Shown here in pieces: positions 7,096 through 15,464 of a stretch of DNA of 64,000 nucleotides. The stretch spans positions 1-64,000 of the forward strand of contig DASYZG010000094.1 in assembly GCA_035946575.1 (NCBI GenBank), read 5' to 3'. The notes under the pieces are model-generated. The model made no database searches. It had not been told where the DNA came from and was given only the letters and a program-made list of their open reading frames with translations. Position numbers and translations under genes: made by a program. Source of the DNA: Gp13-AA77 sp035946575 (lineage in GTDB: Bacteria; Acidobacteriota; Terriglobia; UBA7540). Within the stretch, counting starts at the first letter, position 1. Each line of letters begins with the position of its first letter.

Positions 7096-9102
7096 GTGAC
7101 CGCTCGTCTCCGCGCTCTCTCGATCATCGCCGCCATCGGCCTGTTCTGCCTGCCTGCTGCGGGTCAACAAGTCACCGGGCAGACTCCGGGCAGTTTCGAT
7201 GTCAATTCCGCCGCAATCACGGGCCAGGGCGGCGTTTTCAATAGTCCCTGGTACCTCCAGCAGAAGCCCTGGGTGGTGCAGGGCGTGGTCAAGGACCTTG
7301 ACGGTAATCCCGTCCAGGGCGCGAAGGTCACGCTGGAGCCGATGAATGGCAGCGCGCAGGCGCGCCCCTTCCAGACCGACGTCCTAGGCCGGTTTGATAC
7401 GCAACTTTTACTCAACGCGAATTTCACCAGGGACCTGAGGCTGCAGGTGCTGGCCAGCAAGAAGGGATACCTGAAGGCGCACGAAACCGTCCACTTCCTT
7501 GACGCTGACAAAGTCTGGGTCATCGTCGTCACCCTGCGCAGCCCCCAGGCCGATGCCGATCTGCTGTCGCCAGAGGACCTGATTCCAGCGCTGACCTCAC
7601 GCTTGAAAAGCCTGGGCCCCGCCGACGGTCTCTCCCCGAAATCCGAGAAGGACTACGCGCGCGGCGTGGACGATTTGCTGGTCCGCAATCGTCCCGATCA
7701 TGCCGTCGGACCCCTGGGGAGCGTCGTGGAACGCGATCCCGCCTGCCTCGATTGCCGGGTGATGCTGGCGCTGGCGGACGTCGCCTCGGGAGACTGGGAC
7801 AGCGCCGACCGCGATCTCGGGAATGCCGTCAGCACCAGCGTGAAAGACCATAAGGCGGCCCGCGAAGAGCCGTTGCTGCTCTACGGTATCCTGCAGAGCT
7901 GGCATCATAACTATTCCCAGGCCGCGGCTTATTGTATCGAGGCGCTCAAGCACGCGCCCAAGGATCCGCTGGCGCTGCAGGAAGCCGGACGCGCTGAGTT
8001 GATGCTCGAAAACTGGCCTGCCGCCGATTCCTTTCTTGCCCAAGCCCTGGCCGCGGGGGCCGGGCCGGATGCGAAGTTCCTCCGGGTCAAGGCACTCCTG
8101 AACGAGGGCGCCACGGACCAGGCCCACGCCGAAATGGAGCGTTTCCTGAACGGCCGCGACATCAGGAACATGCCCCTCGATGTCCGCGTACTCTACACGC
8201 TCGTCCAGCAGAAGAAGAAGATCGAGATCACGTACGCCAGGAAGGCCAGAACCGAAGTCGCGGAGCCCATCGACTATCTACAGAAGGTAACGCCGGAGTT
8301 GAAAACCCTCAGGCCTGCCGCCGATCAATCGCCGCTGGCCGGTATCCTGAGCGCCGTCGGAAAGAACGTCGCGGACTCCTTTAAGAATTATCCCAACACC
8401 AGTTCCCTGGAGCGCGTCCACCAGGAGAAACTGGGCCGGCACGGGAAGGGCAAGGGCTCTCTCGATGGGAAATTCTACTACTTGTGTGTCACGCCCCAGC
8501 AGAGCTGGGGACCGGGATTCAGCGAGTTGCGCGCACCGGTGGACAGGGATCAAGGCCAGCCCTCGGGTTTGAAGGACGGCTTCATGTTAACCTCGGGCTT
8601 CACTTCGGCTTCCCTGATCTTTCATCCGGCTTATCAGGCCCAATCGGAGTTCCGTTACCTCGGCCGCGAGACCGTGGACGGCGTGGATGCCTATGTGCTG
8701 GCCTTCGCCCAGCTTCCCGCGAAGTCGAAGCTTTATGGCACGTTCAAGGACGGTAACAACTTCGTGACCACGTTTACCCAGGGTCTGGCCTGGATCAATC
8801 CTCAGACCTATGAGATTCTCCGCCTGCGTACGGACCTCCTGAAGCCGCTGCCGGACGTGAAGCTGTCACGGCAGACGACCGACATCAACTATGGCGAGGT
8901 CCACTTCAAGGGCGTCGACGGCGCCTTCTGGCTGCCGCACGACGTGACCGTGACCGTGTCATGGGACGGCAGGAATCTGCGCAACGAGCATCAGTACTCC
9001 GGATTCCGCGTCTTCAACGTCGCCTCGACGGAGAAGGTGAGCAAACCCAAGACCTCGCGGCAGGAAGCCTCCGGGCGGATTCCAAATCCCACCACCGAGT
9101 AG
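7096..9102 (+). CDS. secreted protein with carboxypeptidase-regulatory-like domain and TPR-like region
   Basis: The 668-residue protein starts at GTG 7096, preferred because AAGGGGG lies at 7084-7090; ATG 7078 is an in-frame alternative. A signal peptide (LRALSIIAAIGLFCLPAAGQ) is followed by a beta-sandwich regulatory domain (about residues 55-130, VVQGVVKDLDGNPVQGAKV). Next come a helical TPR-like segment (about 180-370) and a C-terminal beta-rich region with an F-x-R-F-L-G-x-E style lipoprotein-carrier-like core (YLGRETVDGVDAYVLAF). Architectures of this kind are exported, probably periplasmic or outer-membrane associated. The exact function is not known. It stands just upstream of the Oar-like receptor on the same strand but 480 bases away, so co-transcription is doubtful. 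Confidence 0.65.
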   Translation: MTARLRALSIIAAIGLFCLPAAGQQVTGQTPGSFDVNSAAITGQGGVFNSPWYLQQKPWVVQGVVKDLDGNPVQGAKVTLEPMNGSAQARPFQTDVLGRFDTQLLLNANFTRDLRLQVLASKKGYLKAHETVHFLDADKVWVIVVTLRSPQADADLLSPEDLIPALTSRLKSLGPADGLSPKSEKDYARGVDDLLVRNRPDHAVGPLGSVVERDPACLDCRVMLALADVASGDWDSADRDLGNAVSTSVKDHKAAREEPLLLYGILQSWHHNYSQAAAYCIEALKHAPKDPLALQEAGRAELMLENWPAADSFLAQALAAGAGPDAKFLRVKALLNEGATDQAHAEMERFLNGRDIRNMPLDVRVLYTLVQQKKKIEITYARKARTEVAEPIDYLQKVTPELKTLRPAADQSPLAGILSAVGKNVADSFKNYPNTSSLERVHQEKLGRHGKGKGSLDGKFYYLCVTPQQSWGPGFSELRAPVDRDQGQPSGLKDGFMLTSGFTSASLIFHPAYQAQSEFRYLGRETVDGVDAYVLAFAQLPAKSKLYGTFKDGNNFVTTFTQGLAWINPQTYEILRLRTDLLKPLPDVKLSRQTTDINYGEVHFKGVDGAFWLPHDVTVTVSWDGRNLRNEHQYSGFRVFNVASTEKVSKPKTSRQEASGRIPNPTTE

Positions 9103-9128
9103 AACCTCTGGCCCGGGAGCGCTTGCCC

Positions 9129-9153
9129 GGGAGCGCGGGCATCCTGCCCGCCC
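9129..9153. repeat. REP palindrome, GGAGCGCGGGCATCC family
   Basis: The sequence GGAGCGCGGGCATCCTGCCC folds as GCGGGCA/TGCCCGC. The same word occurs at 13862, 14071 (inverted), 14670 and 14802 (inverted), clustered around a RAYT transposase relic. Confidence 0.75.
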
Positions 9154-9204
9154 GCGAGTCACGGCGATCACTCGGGTGGTGCTCGCTCGCGGCCTGTAGC
9201 CTGT

Positions 9205-9228
9205 AGGGGCGGCTCGCGAACCGCCCCT
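9205..9228. repeat. GGCGG-type palindrome
   Basis: AGGGGCGGCTCGCGAACCGC continues to a matching CCCCT, giving an almost perfect 24-base palindrome. It is related to the palindromes at 211 and 36976. Confidence 0.65.
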
Positions 9229-9296
9229 GGCCTCTGGCCCTTTGCCCCTGACCTCTGGCCCTCGGCCCCTGGCCCTTGGCCCTTCGTCCCAGCCCT
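9226..9296. repeat. degenerate short-word repeat tract
   Basis: About 70 bases consist of nine or ten imperfect copies of a word close to CTGGCCC (variants CCTGGCCTCTGGCCC, CTCGGCCCCTGGCCC and others). It is not coding, and it resembles differently worded degenerate tracts at 21421, 34882, 41570 and 53262. Confidence 0.55.
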
Positions 9297-9342
9297 CGAA
9301 AATCCCGAAACTAGCAATAGATTTAAATGATCAACTTTTTGC

Positions 9343-9372
9343 TTGACACGATTCTGTAACCCGATGTTTACT
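9343..9372 (+). promoter_or_regulatory. candidate promoter of the Oar-like receptor gene
   Basis: A perfect TTGACA (9343-9348) is followed after 18 bases by TTTACT (9367-9372), a 4-of-6 match to the -10 box. The start codon is at 9585, so the leader would be about 200 bases. Confidence 0.4.
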
Positions 9373-9584
9373 ACCAGCCTTGGCGGCCTGAGACGGTATC
9401 GAAGTCTGCACGACTGGGTCAAACCGGAGGTTGACCGCGTGAGCACTGTCGATCGCTCCCGGCATTTCTGCAATTCGACCAGACCTTCCGCACCCCGCGC
9501 GGGTCGGCGCGGACCCTTCAACCTGATATCACCACTGCGTTTTGCGTTTGAGGGAGTTTGGGATCCCATAGGAGGGACAAGCGT

Positions 9585-12500
9585 ATGCGCGTGTTTTTGA
9601 GAATGATTTTCCTCGGTCTGTTCATGCTTGCTCCGGCGCTGGTTTGGGGGCAGGCGAACGCGACCGGGAACATTATCGGGCAGGTTACGGACCAGAGCGG
9701 GGCCGTGATCGCCGGAGCGACGGTCAGCCTGACCAACGTCGGCACCAAGGCTGTGCAAGAGCAACCGACCAATCATACCGGCCGCTTCGCTTTTGTGGGA
9801 CTGCCGATCGGCGCCTACGACATCAGCGTCAGCAAGCCCGGGTTCCGGGTGGTGGCGGTGCCAAACCAAAGTGTGACACTAAGCCAAACCCTTACCTTGA
9901 ACCTGACCATGGAGGTCGGGGCCACAACGCAGACGGTTGAAGTCCAGGCTGCTCCCGGCGCCGAGTTGCAGACGGAATCTTCGGCGATGGGTGCAACCCT
10001 GAATAACACCACCATGTTGGATCTTCCCAGCGTCAATCGCGACGTCTCGGCCCTGCTGAACCTGCAGCCCACCGCGGCCCCGACTTTCCACGGAACCGTC
10101 GGCGACATCATGGGCGGGTCCATCGCCGGCGCCACCCCGGACCAGAACACCTTCATGCTGGATGGCAGCAACAACACCAGCGGCCTCGAAGGCGACAACG
10201 GTTACATCAATGGCTTTTCCGGAGACCAGAGAGGCGTGGTCCCCACGCCCATCGAGTCCATCGGGGAGGTCACGGTCAACACCAACAATATGACCGCCGA
10301 CTTCAACACCTCCTCGGGCGGCGAATTGCTGGCAACCACCAAGGGAGGTACTGACCAGTTCCACGGCGCCGCCTATGACTTCTTCCAGGGCGACTGGCTG
10401 AACTCCAACAGTTGGGGCAATAACTTCAGCGCCGTCACCAAACCCAAGTCGCACCAGAATCGCTACGGCTTTGACGTCGGCGGGCCCCTGCTGCCCAAGC
10501 ATGTGTTGGGCGGGGGGACTTACTTTTTCGTGAACTACGAAGCCCAGCGCTACCCCTTCAATCAGACGGGACAGTTCTACCGCACCGTGCCCTCGGCCGC
10601 TCTTCGCCAGGGCATCATCACCATTCCCACCGCCGAGGGCAACCAGACGTTTGACCTGAACCAACCCCTGAACATTTGCGGGCCGAACGGCGGCTTGCCT
10701 TGCGATCCTCGCAACACGGGCATGAGCAGCGCGGTCTCGACGGTCTGGCAGAAATACATGCCGGCCGCCAACTACACCCAGGGCGGGAACCTTGCCTGCA
10801 ACTCCGCCAACTGTGACGGATTTAATACCTTCACCTATGCTGCCGGCCTGACCCTGCCGCTCGAAAACGACGAGTGGATTGGCCGCATGGACCACGACTT
10901 TGGTTCCAAGAACCGCTGGACGACGACCTACCGTTGGTTCAAACAGGATATACCGACGACCAACGAGGTCGACATTGGCGGCCTGCTGAAGGGAGATACC
11001 TTAGGCAAGGCGGCGTCCGCGGCCTCCAACAACAATCAGCCGTTTGTTTTCAATACCTCGCTGACCAGTACGATCACGCCCACCCTGACCAACAGTTTCC
11101 ATTACGGCTACACGCGCAATGAGTGGAACTGGATTCGCAACGGTCCGCAGACGCCGCAGGTTGCAGGGTCGGCGGCTCCCCTCGAAATTGACGGCGAGTC
11201 CACCAACGCGTTGATTCCGGTGAACGTTGACACCCAGAATTCCCGGAACCGCGCCTGGTACGAGCACAATAGTGACTTCCGCGACGAAGTGACCTGGCTG
11301 AAGGGCAACCACATGTTTCAGTTTGGCGGCGATATGCTGCACGAGTGGTGGCACTTCAATCGCTACGACAACGTCGTAGGGGGTCTCACCAACCTGATCT
11401 ACGAAGTGGACAACGGCTCGGTTGCCATGACGCCGGATTTCCAGCCCCGGCCCTGCGGCAACGGAGTGACGACGCAGTGTCTCGATCCCGGAAATTCCTC
11501 GGAATTGGACACTTGGAACAAGTACTATGCTGATGTCCTGGGCATCGTGAATCACTCCTCGATCGTGGCCACTCGCACCGGGTCCGACCTGTCGTTGAAT
11601 CCTCTGGGGACGCCCGCGGCGAGCTACGTGACCGTGAATACGCCCAGCGTCTACATCAACGATTCGTGGAAGATCAGGCCGAATATTACCGTCAATATGG
11701 GCCTGAACTACATGGTCCAGATGCCCCCTCACGACCTGAACGGCCGGCAGGACGTTCTGGTGGATCCTTCCGGAAACCCCATTACCTACGCCTCCTTCAT
11801 CGCCCAGCGCCAGTCGTACGCCAACAACGGGCAAGTCTACACGCCTGTTGAGGGATTCTCACCGGTGGGTGCCGTGAACGGTGGCGCGAAGTATCCGTTC
11901 AACCCTTACTACGGAGCCTTCGGCCCGCGGATTTCCATGGCCTGGAGCCCCAGTTCCGACAGTGGCTGGTTGGGTAAGCTCCTGGGGACCAAAGCGACGG
12001 TCATCCGCGGCGGTTACGGCCGGTTTTATTCCCGTGACCTCGGCATCAACATTGTGTCCAACCCGATACTGGGCGACGGCTTCTTGCAGCCCGTCTCCTG
12101 CATTCCCACCATGACCGGCGGGTGCACTTCGGTGAGGGGCGTCGATCCCAGCACCGCTTTCCGCATTGGCTCGAACGCCGATGGTTTGAACGTGCCTCTG
12201 CCGGCACTTACGCCCACGCTGCCCCTCCCGGTTCAACCCGGCGTCAACGCGCCTACCGCCGTGTTGACCGACAGCATGGACATGAATTTCCGTCCCAACA
12301 GTACCGACCAGGTTGACTTCAGCATCCAGCGGCAACTGAAGAACAACATCATTGTCGAAGTCGGCTACGTGGGCGTTTTTGGTGCGCACCTCTTCCAGGG
12401 CATCGACATGAACGCCGTGCCCTGGATGACCAAAGTGGGCGGGCAGACGTTTGCCCAAGCCTACGCCGCTCTCTGGACCCAGTTGCACAACGGCACAGCC

Positions 12501-13628
12501 ACCAACGCCGTATCGGCGCAGCCCTTCTTTGAGGGCGCCTTGGGCGGGACGAACTCGTCGTTCTGCAAAGGCTCGTCGAGTTGCACGGCGGCCATGGCCG
12601 CGAATGCCGGGCCCTACATTACCACCGAAGACGTGACCGATACCTGGGCCATCATGGAGTCGAGCGGAAGCTGGGCGCTGAACGGACCGAATGGACAGCC
12701 CACCCAGGCGCTCTACACCGACACCGGGCAATCGGCCGCTTTCGGGCCCTACGCCAACACTTCGAATGGATTCTCCAACTATCAGGCATTGGTCATGAAG
12801 TTCACCGAGCGCACCTCGCACGGCCTGACGCTGAACGCCAACGCCACCTACGGTCACGCGCTCGGTACGCTCGGCCTTGCCCAGACCTACACGCTGGACA
12901 CGCCCGATAACGTCTTCAACCTGGCCAGCGACTGGACACCTCAGCCCTGGGACCGCAAGTTCACCATGAACGTTCTCGGCGCCTACGCCTTGCCGTTTGG
13001 CACCGGGCAGCGTTGGACCAGTTCCAACGGGGCCGTCAGCCGCGTGATCAGCGGATGGTCGGTTTCGCCCATATTCACCTATGGCAGCGGCCTGCCGGTG
13101 GAGTTCTACACGGGCGGGCTCGAAATGGGAGCCGGCTACGCGGAGAACGGCTCGTCCGCTGTGCCGGTTAATATCAGCACGGCCAGCCTCAGCAATTCGC
13201 ACAACCAGGGCGTGACCGTCTGCGATCCGTCCAGCGGATGCAGTGGCAACCCGAACTCTGTGGGAGTCAACGGTAATCCCGGGGGCGCGACCGGTAGTGG
13301 TGCCAATATGTTCAAGAACCCGGTCGCTGTCTACAACAGCTTCCGGCCCTTTATTCTGGGCGTTGACGGTGCTCCGAGCCCGGACGGGAATCTGCGGGGC
13401 CCGATTGCCTGGAATCTCGACCTCGGAGTTAACAAAGAAACCAGAATCACCGAGCGGGTGGGCCTGTCGTTGTACGGACACTTCTTTAACGTGTTCAACC
13501 ACGACAACTGGAATGCACCATCCCTCAACCTTCAAGGCCCCACGTCGTTTGGTGTTATGACCGGTGGCTTTGGAGACCTTGGCAACTACACGCGCGTCAT
13601 CGAGTTGGGCGCGCGCGTGTCGTTCTGA
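9585..13628 (+). CDS. Oar-like TonB-dependent receptor with carboxypeptidase-regulatory domain
   Basis: The 1347-residue outer-membrane protein starts at ATG 9585, eight bases after GGAGGG (9571-9576). A signal peptide (cleavage near residue 23, VWG/QANATG) precedes a carboxypeptidase-D regulatory-like domain (about 28-110, IIGQVTDQSGAVIAGATVS). Next come a plug region (about 120-260, with the DGSNNTSG stretch) and a long barrel ending in the typical aromatic residue (GARVSF). Very large receptors of this class are abundant in Acidobacteriota and are thought to take up polymers or large oligosaccharides with TonB energy; the ligand here is unknown. The gene has its own candidate promoter and a near-perfect terminator about 190 bases after the stop, so it is probably monocistronic. 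Confidence 0.92.
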   Translation: MRVFLRMIFLGLFMLAPALVWGQANATGNIIGQVTDQSGAVIAGATVSLTNVGTKAVQEQPTNHTGRFAFVGLPIGAYDISVSKPGFRVVAVPNQSVTLSQTLTLNLTMEVGATTQTVEVQAAPGAELQTESSAMGATLNNTTMLDLPSVNRDVSALLNLQPTAAPTFHGTVGDIMGGSIAGATPDQNTFMLDGSNNTSGLEGDNGYINGFSGDQRGVVPTPIESIGEVTVNTNNMTADFNTSSGGELLATTKGGTDQFHGAAYDFFQGDWLNSNSWGNNFSAVTKPKSHQNRYGFDVGGPLLPKHVLGGGTYFFVNYEAQRYPFNQTGQFYRTVPSAALRQGIITIPTAEGNQTFDLNQPLNICGPNGGLPCDPRNTGMSSAVSTVWQKYMPAANYTQGGNLACNSANCDGFNTFTYAAGLTLPLENDEWIGRMDHDFGSKNRWTTTYRWFKQDIPTTNEVDIGGLLKGDTLGKAASAASNNNQPFVFNTSLTSTITPTLTNSFHYGYTRNEWNWIRNGPQTPQVAGSAAPLEIDGESTNALIPVNVDTQNSRNRAWYEHNSDFRDEVTWLKGNHMFQFGGDMLHEWWHFNRYDNVVGGLTNLIYEVDNGSVAMTPDFQPRPCGNGVTTQCLDPGNSSELDTWNKYYADVLGIVNHSSIVATRTGSDLSLNPLGTPAASYVTVNTPSVYINDSWKIRPNITVNMGLNYMVQMPPHDLNGRQDVLVDPSGNPITYASFIAQRQSYANNGQVYTPVEGFSPVGAVNGGAKYPFNPYYGAFGPRISMAWSPSSDSGWLGKLLGTKATVIRGGYGRFYSRDLGINIVSNPILGDGFLQPVSCIPTMTGGCTSVRGVDPSTAFRIGSNADGLNVPLPALTPTLPLPVQPGVNAPTAVLTDSMDMNFRPNSTDQVDFSIQRQLKNNIIVEVGYVGVFGAHLFQGIDMNAVPWMTKVGGQTFAQAYAALWTQLHNGTATNAVSAQPFFEGALGGTNSSFCKGSSSCTAAMAANAGPYITTEDVTDTWAIMESSGSWALNGPNGQPTQALYTDTGQSAAFGPYANTSNGFSNYQALVMKFTERTSHGLTLNANATYGHALGTLGLAQTYTLDTPDNVFNLASDWTPQPWDRKFTMNVLGAYALPFGTGQRWTSSNGAVSRVISGWSVSPIFTYGSGLPVEFYTGGLEMGAGYAENGSSAVPVNISTASLSNSHNQGVTVCDPSSGCSGNPNSVGVNGNPGGATGSGANMFKNPVAVYNSFRPFILGVDGAPSPDGNLRGPIAWNLDLGVNKETRITERVGLSLYGHFFNVFNHDNWNAPSLNLQGPTSFGVMTGGFGDLGNYTRVIELGARVSF

Positions 13629-13643
13629 GCCCGTTGACGCTTC

Positions 13644-13710
13644 GTGGGGCGACCCTGCGTGATCGCCCCTATGGATACAACCGTAGGGGTGCCCCTTGCG
13701 GCCGCCCTGA
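13644..13710. repeat. two adjacent imperfect palindromes of the TAGGGGCG class
   Basis: CGTGGGGCGACCCTGCGTGA pairs imperfectly with the following TCGCCCCTATG (13644-13672). A second unit, TAGGGGTGCCCCTTGCGG with following CCGCCCT, lies at about 13686-13710. These match the style of palindromes at 6892, 27358 and 36976. Confidence 0.45.
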
Positions 13711-13820
13711 AAGCCTCGCCATCGCGGTCCAGGGCAGGCACAAAGCCTGCTCCTGCGCCCTAGTTTCGTAGCCTCCTGCTCAGGGGCACGATACTCACCA
13801 AAAGGCAGCACCAGCCCGTT

Positions 13821-13855
13821 AGCGGGTGAATCGAGAAGATTCACCCGCTTTTTTT
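13821..13855 (+). terminator. strong intrinsic terminator
   Basis: Perfect 12-bp arms, AGCGGGTGAATC at 13821-13832 and GATTCACCCGCT at 13838-13849, have a 5-base loop and are followed directly by TTTTTT. This is the clearest Rho-independent terminator in the window. It terminates the receptor transcript, 192 bases after its stop. Confidence 0.92.
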
Positions 13856-13861
13856 CGCCCT

Positions 13862-13886
13862 GGGAGCGCGGGCATCCTTGCCCGCC
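13862..13886. repeat. REP palindrome, GGAGCGCGGGCATCC family
   Basis: GGGAGCGCGGGCATCCTTGC continues to CCGCC; the hairpin is GCGGGCA/TGCCCGC with a one- or two-base variation in the loop. It lies seven bases after the terminator T-tract. Confidence 0.75.
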
Positions 13887-14070
13887 CAAACATGCCCGGT
13901 CCAACGCTACGGCTTAACACTGGTGCATTTGGCCTTTAAGAAGACGTAGAATAACGGTAGCAATACTCCCCCGGAAAAGAAGAAGCGGATTCCGAGTGTG
14001 CAATGCGGGCGGGGCCCGCCTTGGTGATTGTAAATGCGGCCAAGGATGGGCGCGGCCCGAATTGTGAAAT

Positions 14071-14094
14071 GCGGGCAGGGATGCCCGCGCTCCC
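14071..14094. repeat. REP palindrome (inverted copy) at the 5' end of the RAYT gene
   Basis: GCGGGCAGGGATGCCCGCGC is followed by TCCC. It is the reverse complement of the copies at 13862 and 14670. The RAYT start ATG at 14095 abuts it directly. A further hairpin, GCGGGCGGGGCCCGC, lies at about 14006-14020. Confidence 0.8.
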
Positions 14095-14699
14095 ATGGTT
14101 CCGACGTGGCACTCTCGTGGCTACCTGCCGCACTTCGAAGCCGGTGAGATCCCGCAGGAAGTTACATTTCGTCTCGCCGACTCATTCCCGGGCGCGCTGC
14201 TCGACCGCTGGCAAAATGAGTTAGCCTGCCTCCCGAGAAAGAGCAACAGGCGGAGCGACGAAGGCGAATCGAAGAGTACCTTGACCGTGGGGAAGGCGAG
14301 GCCCTGCTGCGCGAGACTCGGGTGGCGCGCCTCGTCGAGAATGCCCTCTTCTTCTTCGATGCGGCCCGTTACCACCTCCACGCATGGGTGGTCATGCCGA
14401 ATCACGTCCATGTTCTATTTACGCCGGAGGTGGGCTATACGCTTTCCGTAATCTTGCACTCGTGGAAGTCGTTCACCGCGAGTCAGGCAAATCGACTGCT
14501 GGGCAGGTATGGGCGCTTCTGGCAGGAGGAGTATTTCGACCGCTACATTCGCAATCAGAAGCACTATCTGATAGTCATCGACTATATTGAGTCGAACCCG
14601 GTCACAGCAGGACTGAGCGGGCGCAAAGAAGACTGGCCTTTTTCAAGCGCGGGCTGGGGAGCGCGAGCTGGGAGCGCGGGCATCCCTGCCCGCTCTTGA
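14095..14699 (+). pseudogene. REP-associated tyrosine transposase (RAYT), frameshifted
   Basis: The first 46 or so codons from ATG 14095 encode a typical RAYT N-terminus (SRGYLPHFEAGEIPQ, then VTFRLADS). The protein then shifts by one base near 14230-14235, where CTCCC precedes GAGAAA. In the new frame EKEQQAERRRRIEEYLDRGE continues into the intact catalytic part: the HUH motif NHVHVLF, the tyrosine-bearing EYFDRYIRN and the conserved YIESNPVTAGL. The last 17 or so codons are translated from the REP palindrome itself. RAYTs cut and join single-stranded REP hairpins. As read, the gene is broken by a single-base deletion, unless it is a sequencing error or programmed frameshift. Confidence 0.85.
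14670..14694. repeat. REP palindrome (direct copy) at the 3' end of the RAYT gene
   Basis: GGGAGCGCGGGCATCCCTGC is followed by CCGCT, overlapping the final RAYT codons. It is the mirror image of the copy at 14071. Confidence 0.8.
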
Positions 14700-14801
14700 G
14701 GAACGGCTGACACCCCCGTGCGCTCCTGAAGAACGCCGGGCAGCCCTGTGTGCTCCTAAGCACCCCTGGCATCCCTGCTTGATTGACTAGTTTTTTTGAT
14801 G

Positions 14802-14826
14802 GGCGGGCAGGGATGCCCGCGCTCCC
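14802..14826. repeat. REP palindrome (inverted copy)
   Basis: GGCGGGCAGGGATGCCCGCG continues to CTCCC. It is preceded by a run of seven T (14791-14797). It lies about 50 bases upstream of the promoter of the next small gene. Confidence 0.75.
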
Positions 14827-14873
14827 AGCCCCGCGACGAGGCGTCCTAAACTCTTTGACTTTTCAGTTAAGAA

Positions 14874-14901
14874 TTGACAAATAGACCTGTCGTGCTATGC
14901 T
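14874..14901 (+). promoter_or_regulatory. strong sigma-70-type promoter
   Basis: TTGACA (14874-14879) and TATGCT (14896-14901) are separated by 16 bases within a locally AT-rich stretch. It points at the small gene that starts at 14945. Confidence 0.7.
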
Positions 14902-14944
14902 TTCCGTGGGGTGGGCGACTATCTCTGTTCAGGAGGTCATCGCC

Positions 14945-15247
14945 ATGACCCTGCCTTGTTCGCCCGTTACTCCCTGGGCCCTCCTTGCGCACCGTCTGAA
15001 TTCCCTCAAATCTACCGGAGCTCGTACCGCTCGCCGGAAGGCGTGTATTGTGGTGCGGGCATTCGCGCGCAAAAAGTGCCTGAATCGAGGAACGAACCCA
15101 CCATCTCGTTTAGAATCAGTTAATCGTATAAAACTTATACGCCCGGAAATGACCAGAAATGATCTCGGTTGGGCTGGCCTGACTGGGCAATGCCCAGCCA
15201 ATCGACCACCCCATGACACAGCCGCACGAGTTCGAACGACGGGGTGA
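14945..15247 (+). CDS. small protein, relic of the LKSTGPRT-domain family
   Basis: The ATG is supported by AGGAGG at 14931-14936 (8-base spacing) and a strong promoter. Residues 8-35 (TPWALLAHRLNSLKSTGART) match the N-terminal block of the minus-strand gene at 26692-27138 (TPASLAARRANALKSTGPRT), a block common to uncharacterised bacterial proteins with the LKSTGPRT-x3-GKAR motif. After that block the similarity stops and the composition becomes irregular, so the 100-residue product is probably a decayed member or a short expressed peptide. The role is unknown. It lies directly downstream of the RAYT/REP unit. Confidence 0.45.
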   Translation: MTLPCSPVTPWALLAHRLNSLKSTGARTARRKACIVVRAFARKKCLNRGTNPPSRLESVNRIKLIRPEMTRNDLGWAGLTGQCPANRPPHDTAARVRTTG

Positions 15248-15464
15248 ATTCGAACGAAAGCTGGAAGAAAAAAAGATCCTAAAATTTCGGGGGATCAAAG
15301 CCAATAAGTTATTCAGAATCAACAAAACCTTGGGAAAAATTGGAAAATTAAGGCGGTTTCAAAGCCAACTGAAGCCAAATGGTAAAACCTGGGTAACGTG
15401 CGCAGATTGAGAATGATACATGAAAAATGCGGAAAAGTGCGATACACGATCAAAGCCAAACTCC
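15248..15464. other. AT-rich intergenic stretch
   Basis: This 217-base spacer is strikingly AT- and purine-rich compared with its surroundings (for example GGGAAAAATTGGAAAATTAA). It ends at the uvrA stop codon. A 65-codon Lys-rich frame crosses it (15213-15410) but has no ribosome site or family resemblance. Confidence 0.5.

Larger units (their letters stand above)
9103..9584. other. intergenic region with palindromes, degenerate repeats and a promoter
   Basis: This 482-base spacer contains no convincing gene. It holds a REP palindrome (9129-9153), a GGCGG-type palindrome (9205-9228), a run of degenerate 7-mer words (CTGGCCC variants, about 9226-9296), a TTGACA promoter element at 9343, and the leader of the large receptor gene. 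Confidence 0.7.
14071..14826. mobile_element. REP-bounded RAYT unit (degraded)
   Basis: A RAYT coding relic is enclosed by REP palindromes in opposite orientation: inverted copy at 14071-14094, direct copy at 14670-14694, and another inverted copy at 14802-14826. Decayed partial copies lie at 14711-14785. RAYTs are Y1-type HUH transposases believed to disperse REP sequences. Identical words occur elsewhere in the window at 9129 and 13862. Confidence 0.7.

Noticed and set aside
11859..13904. Long minus-strand frame (681 codons) opposite the Oar-like receptor
   Set aside because: It is antisense to a well-supported gene, has no domains, and runs across the receptor's terminator.
15213..15410. 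65-codon Lys-rich frame after the relic gene
   Set aside because: Its composition reflects the local AT-rich stretch. It has no ribosome-binding site and it overlaps the preceding frame.
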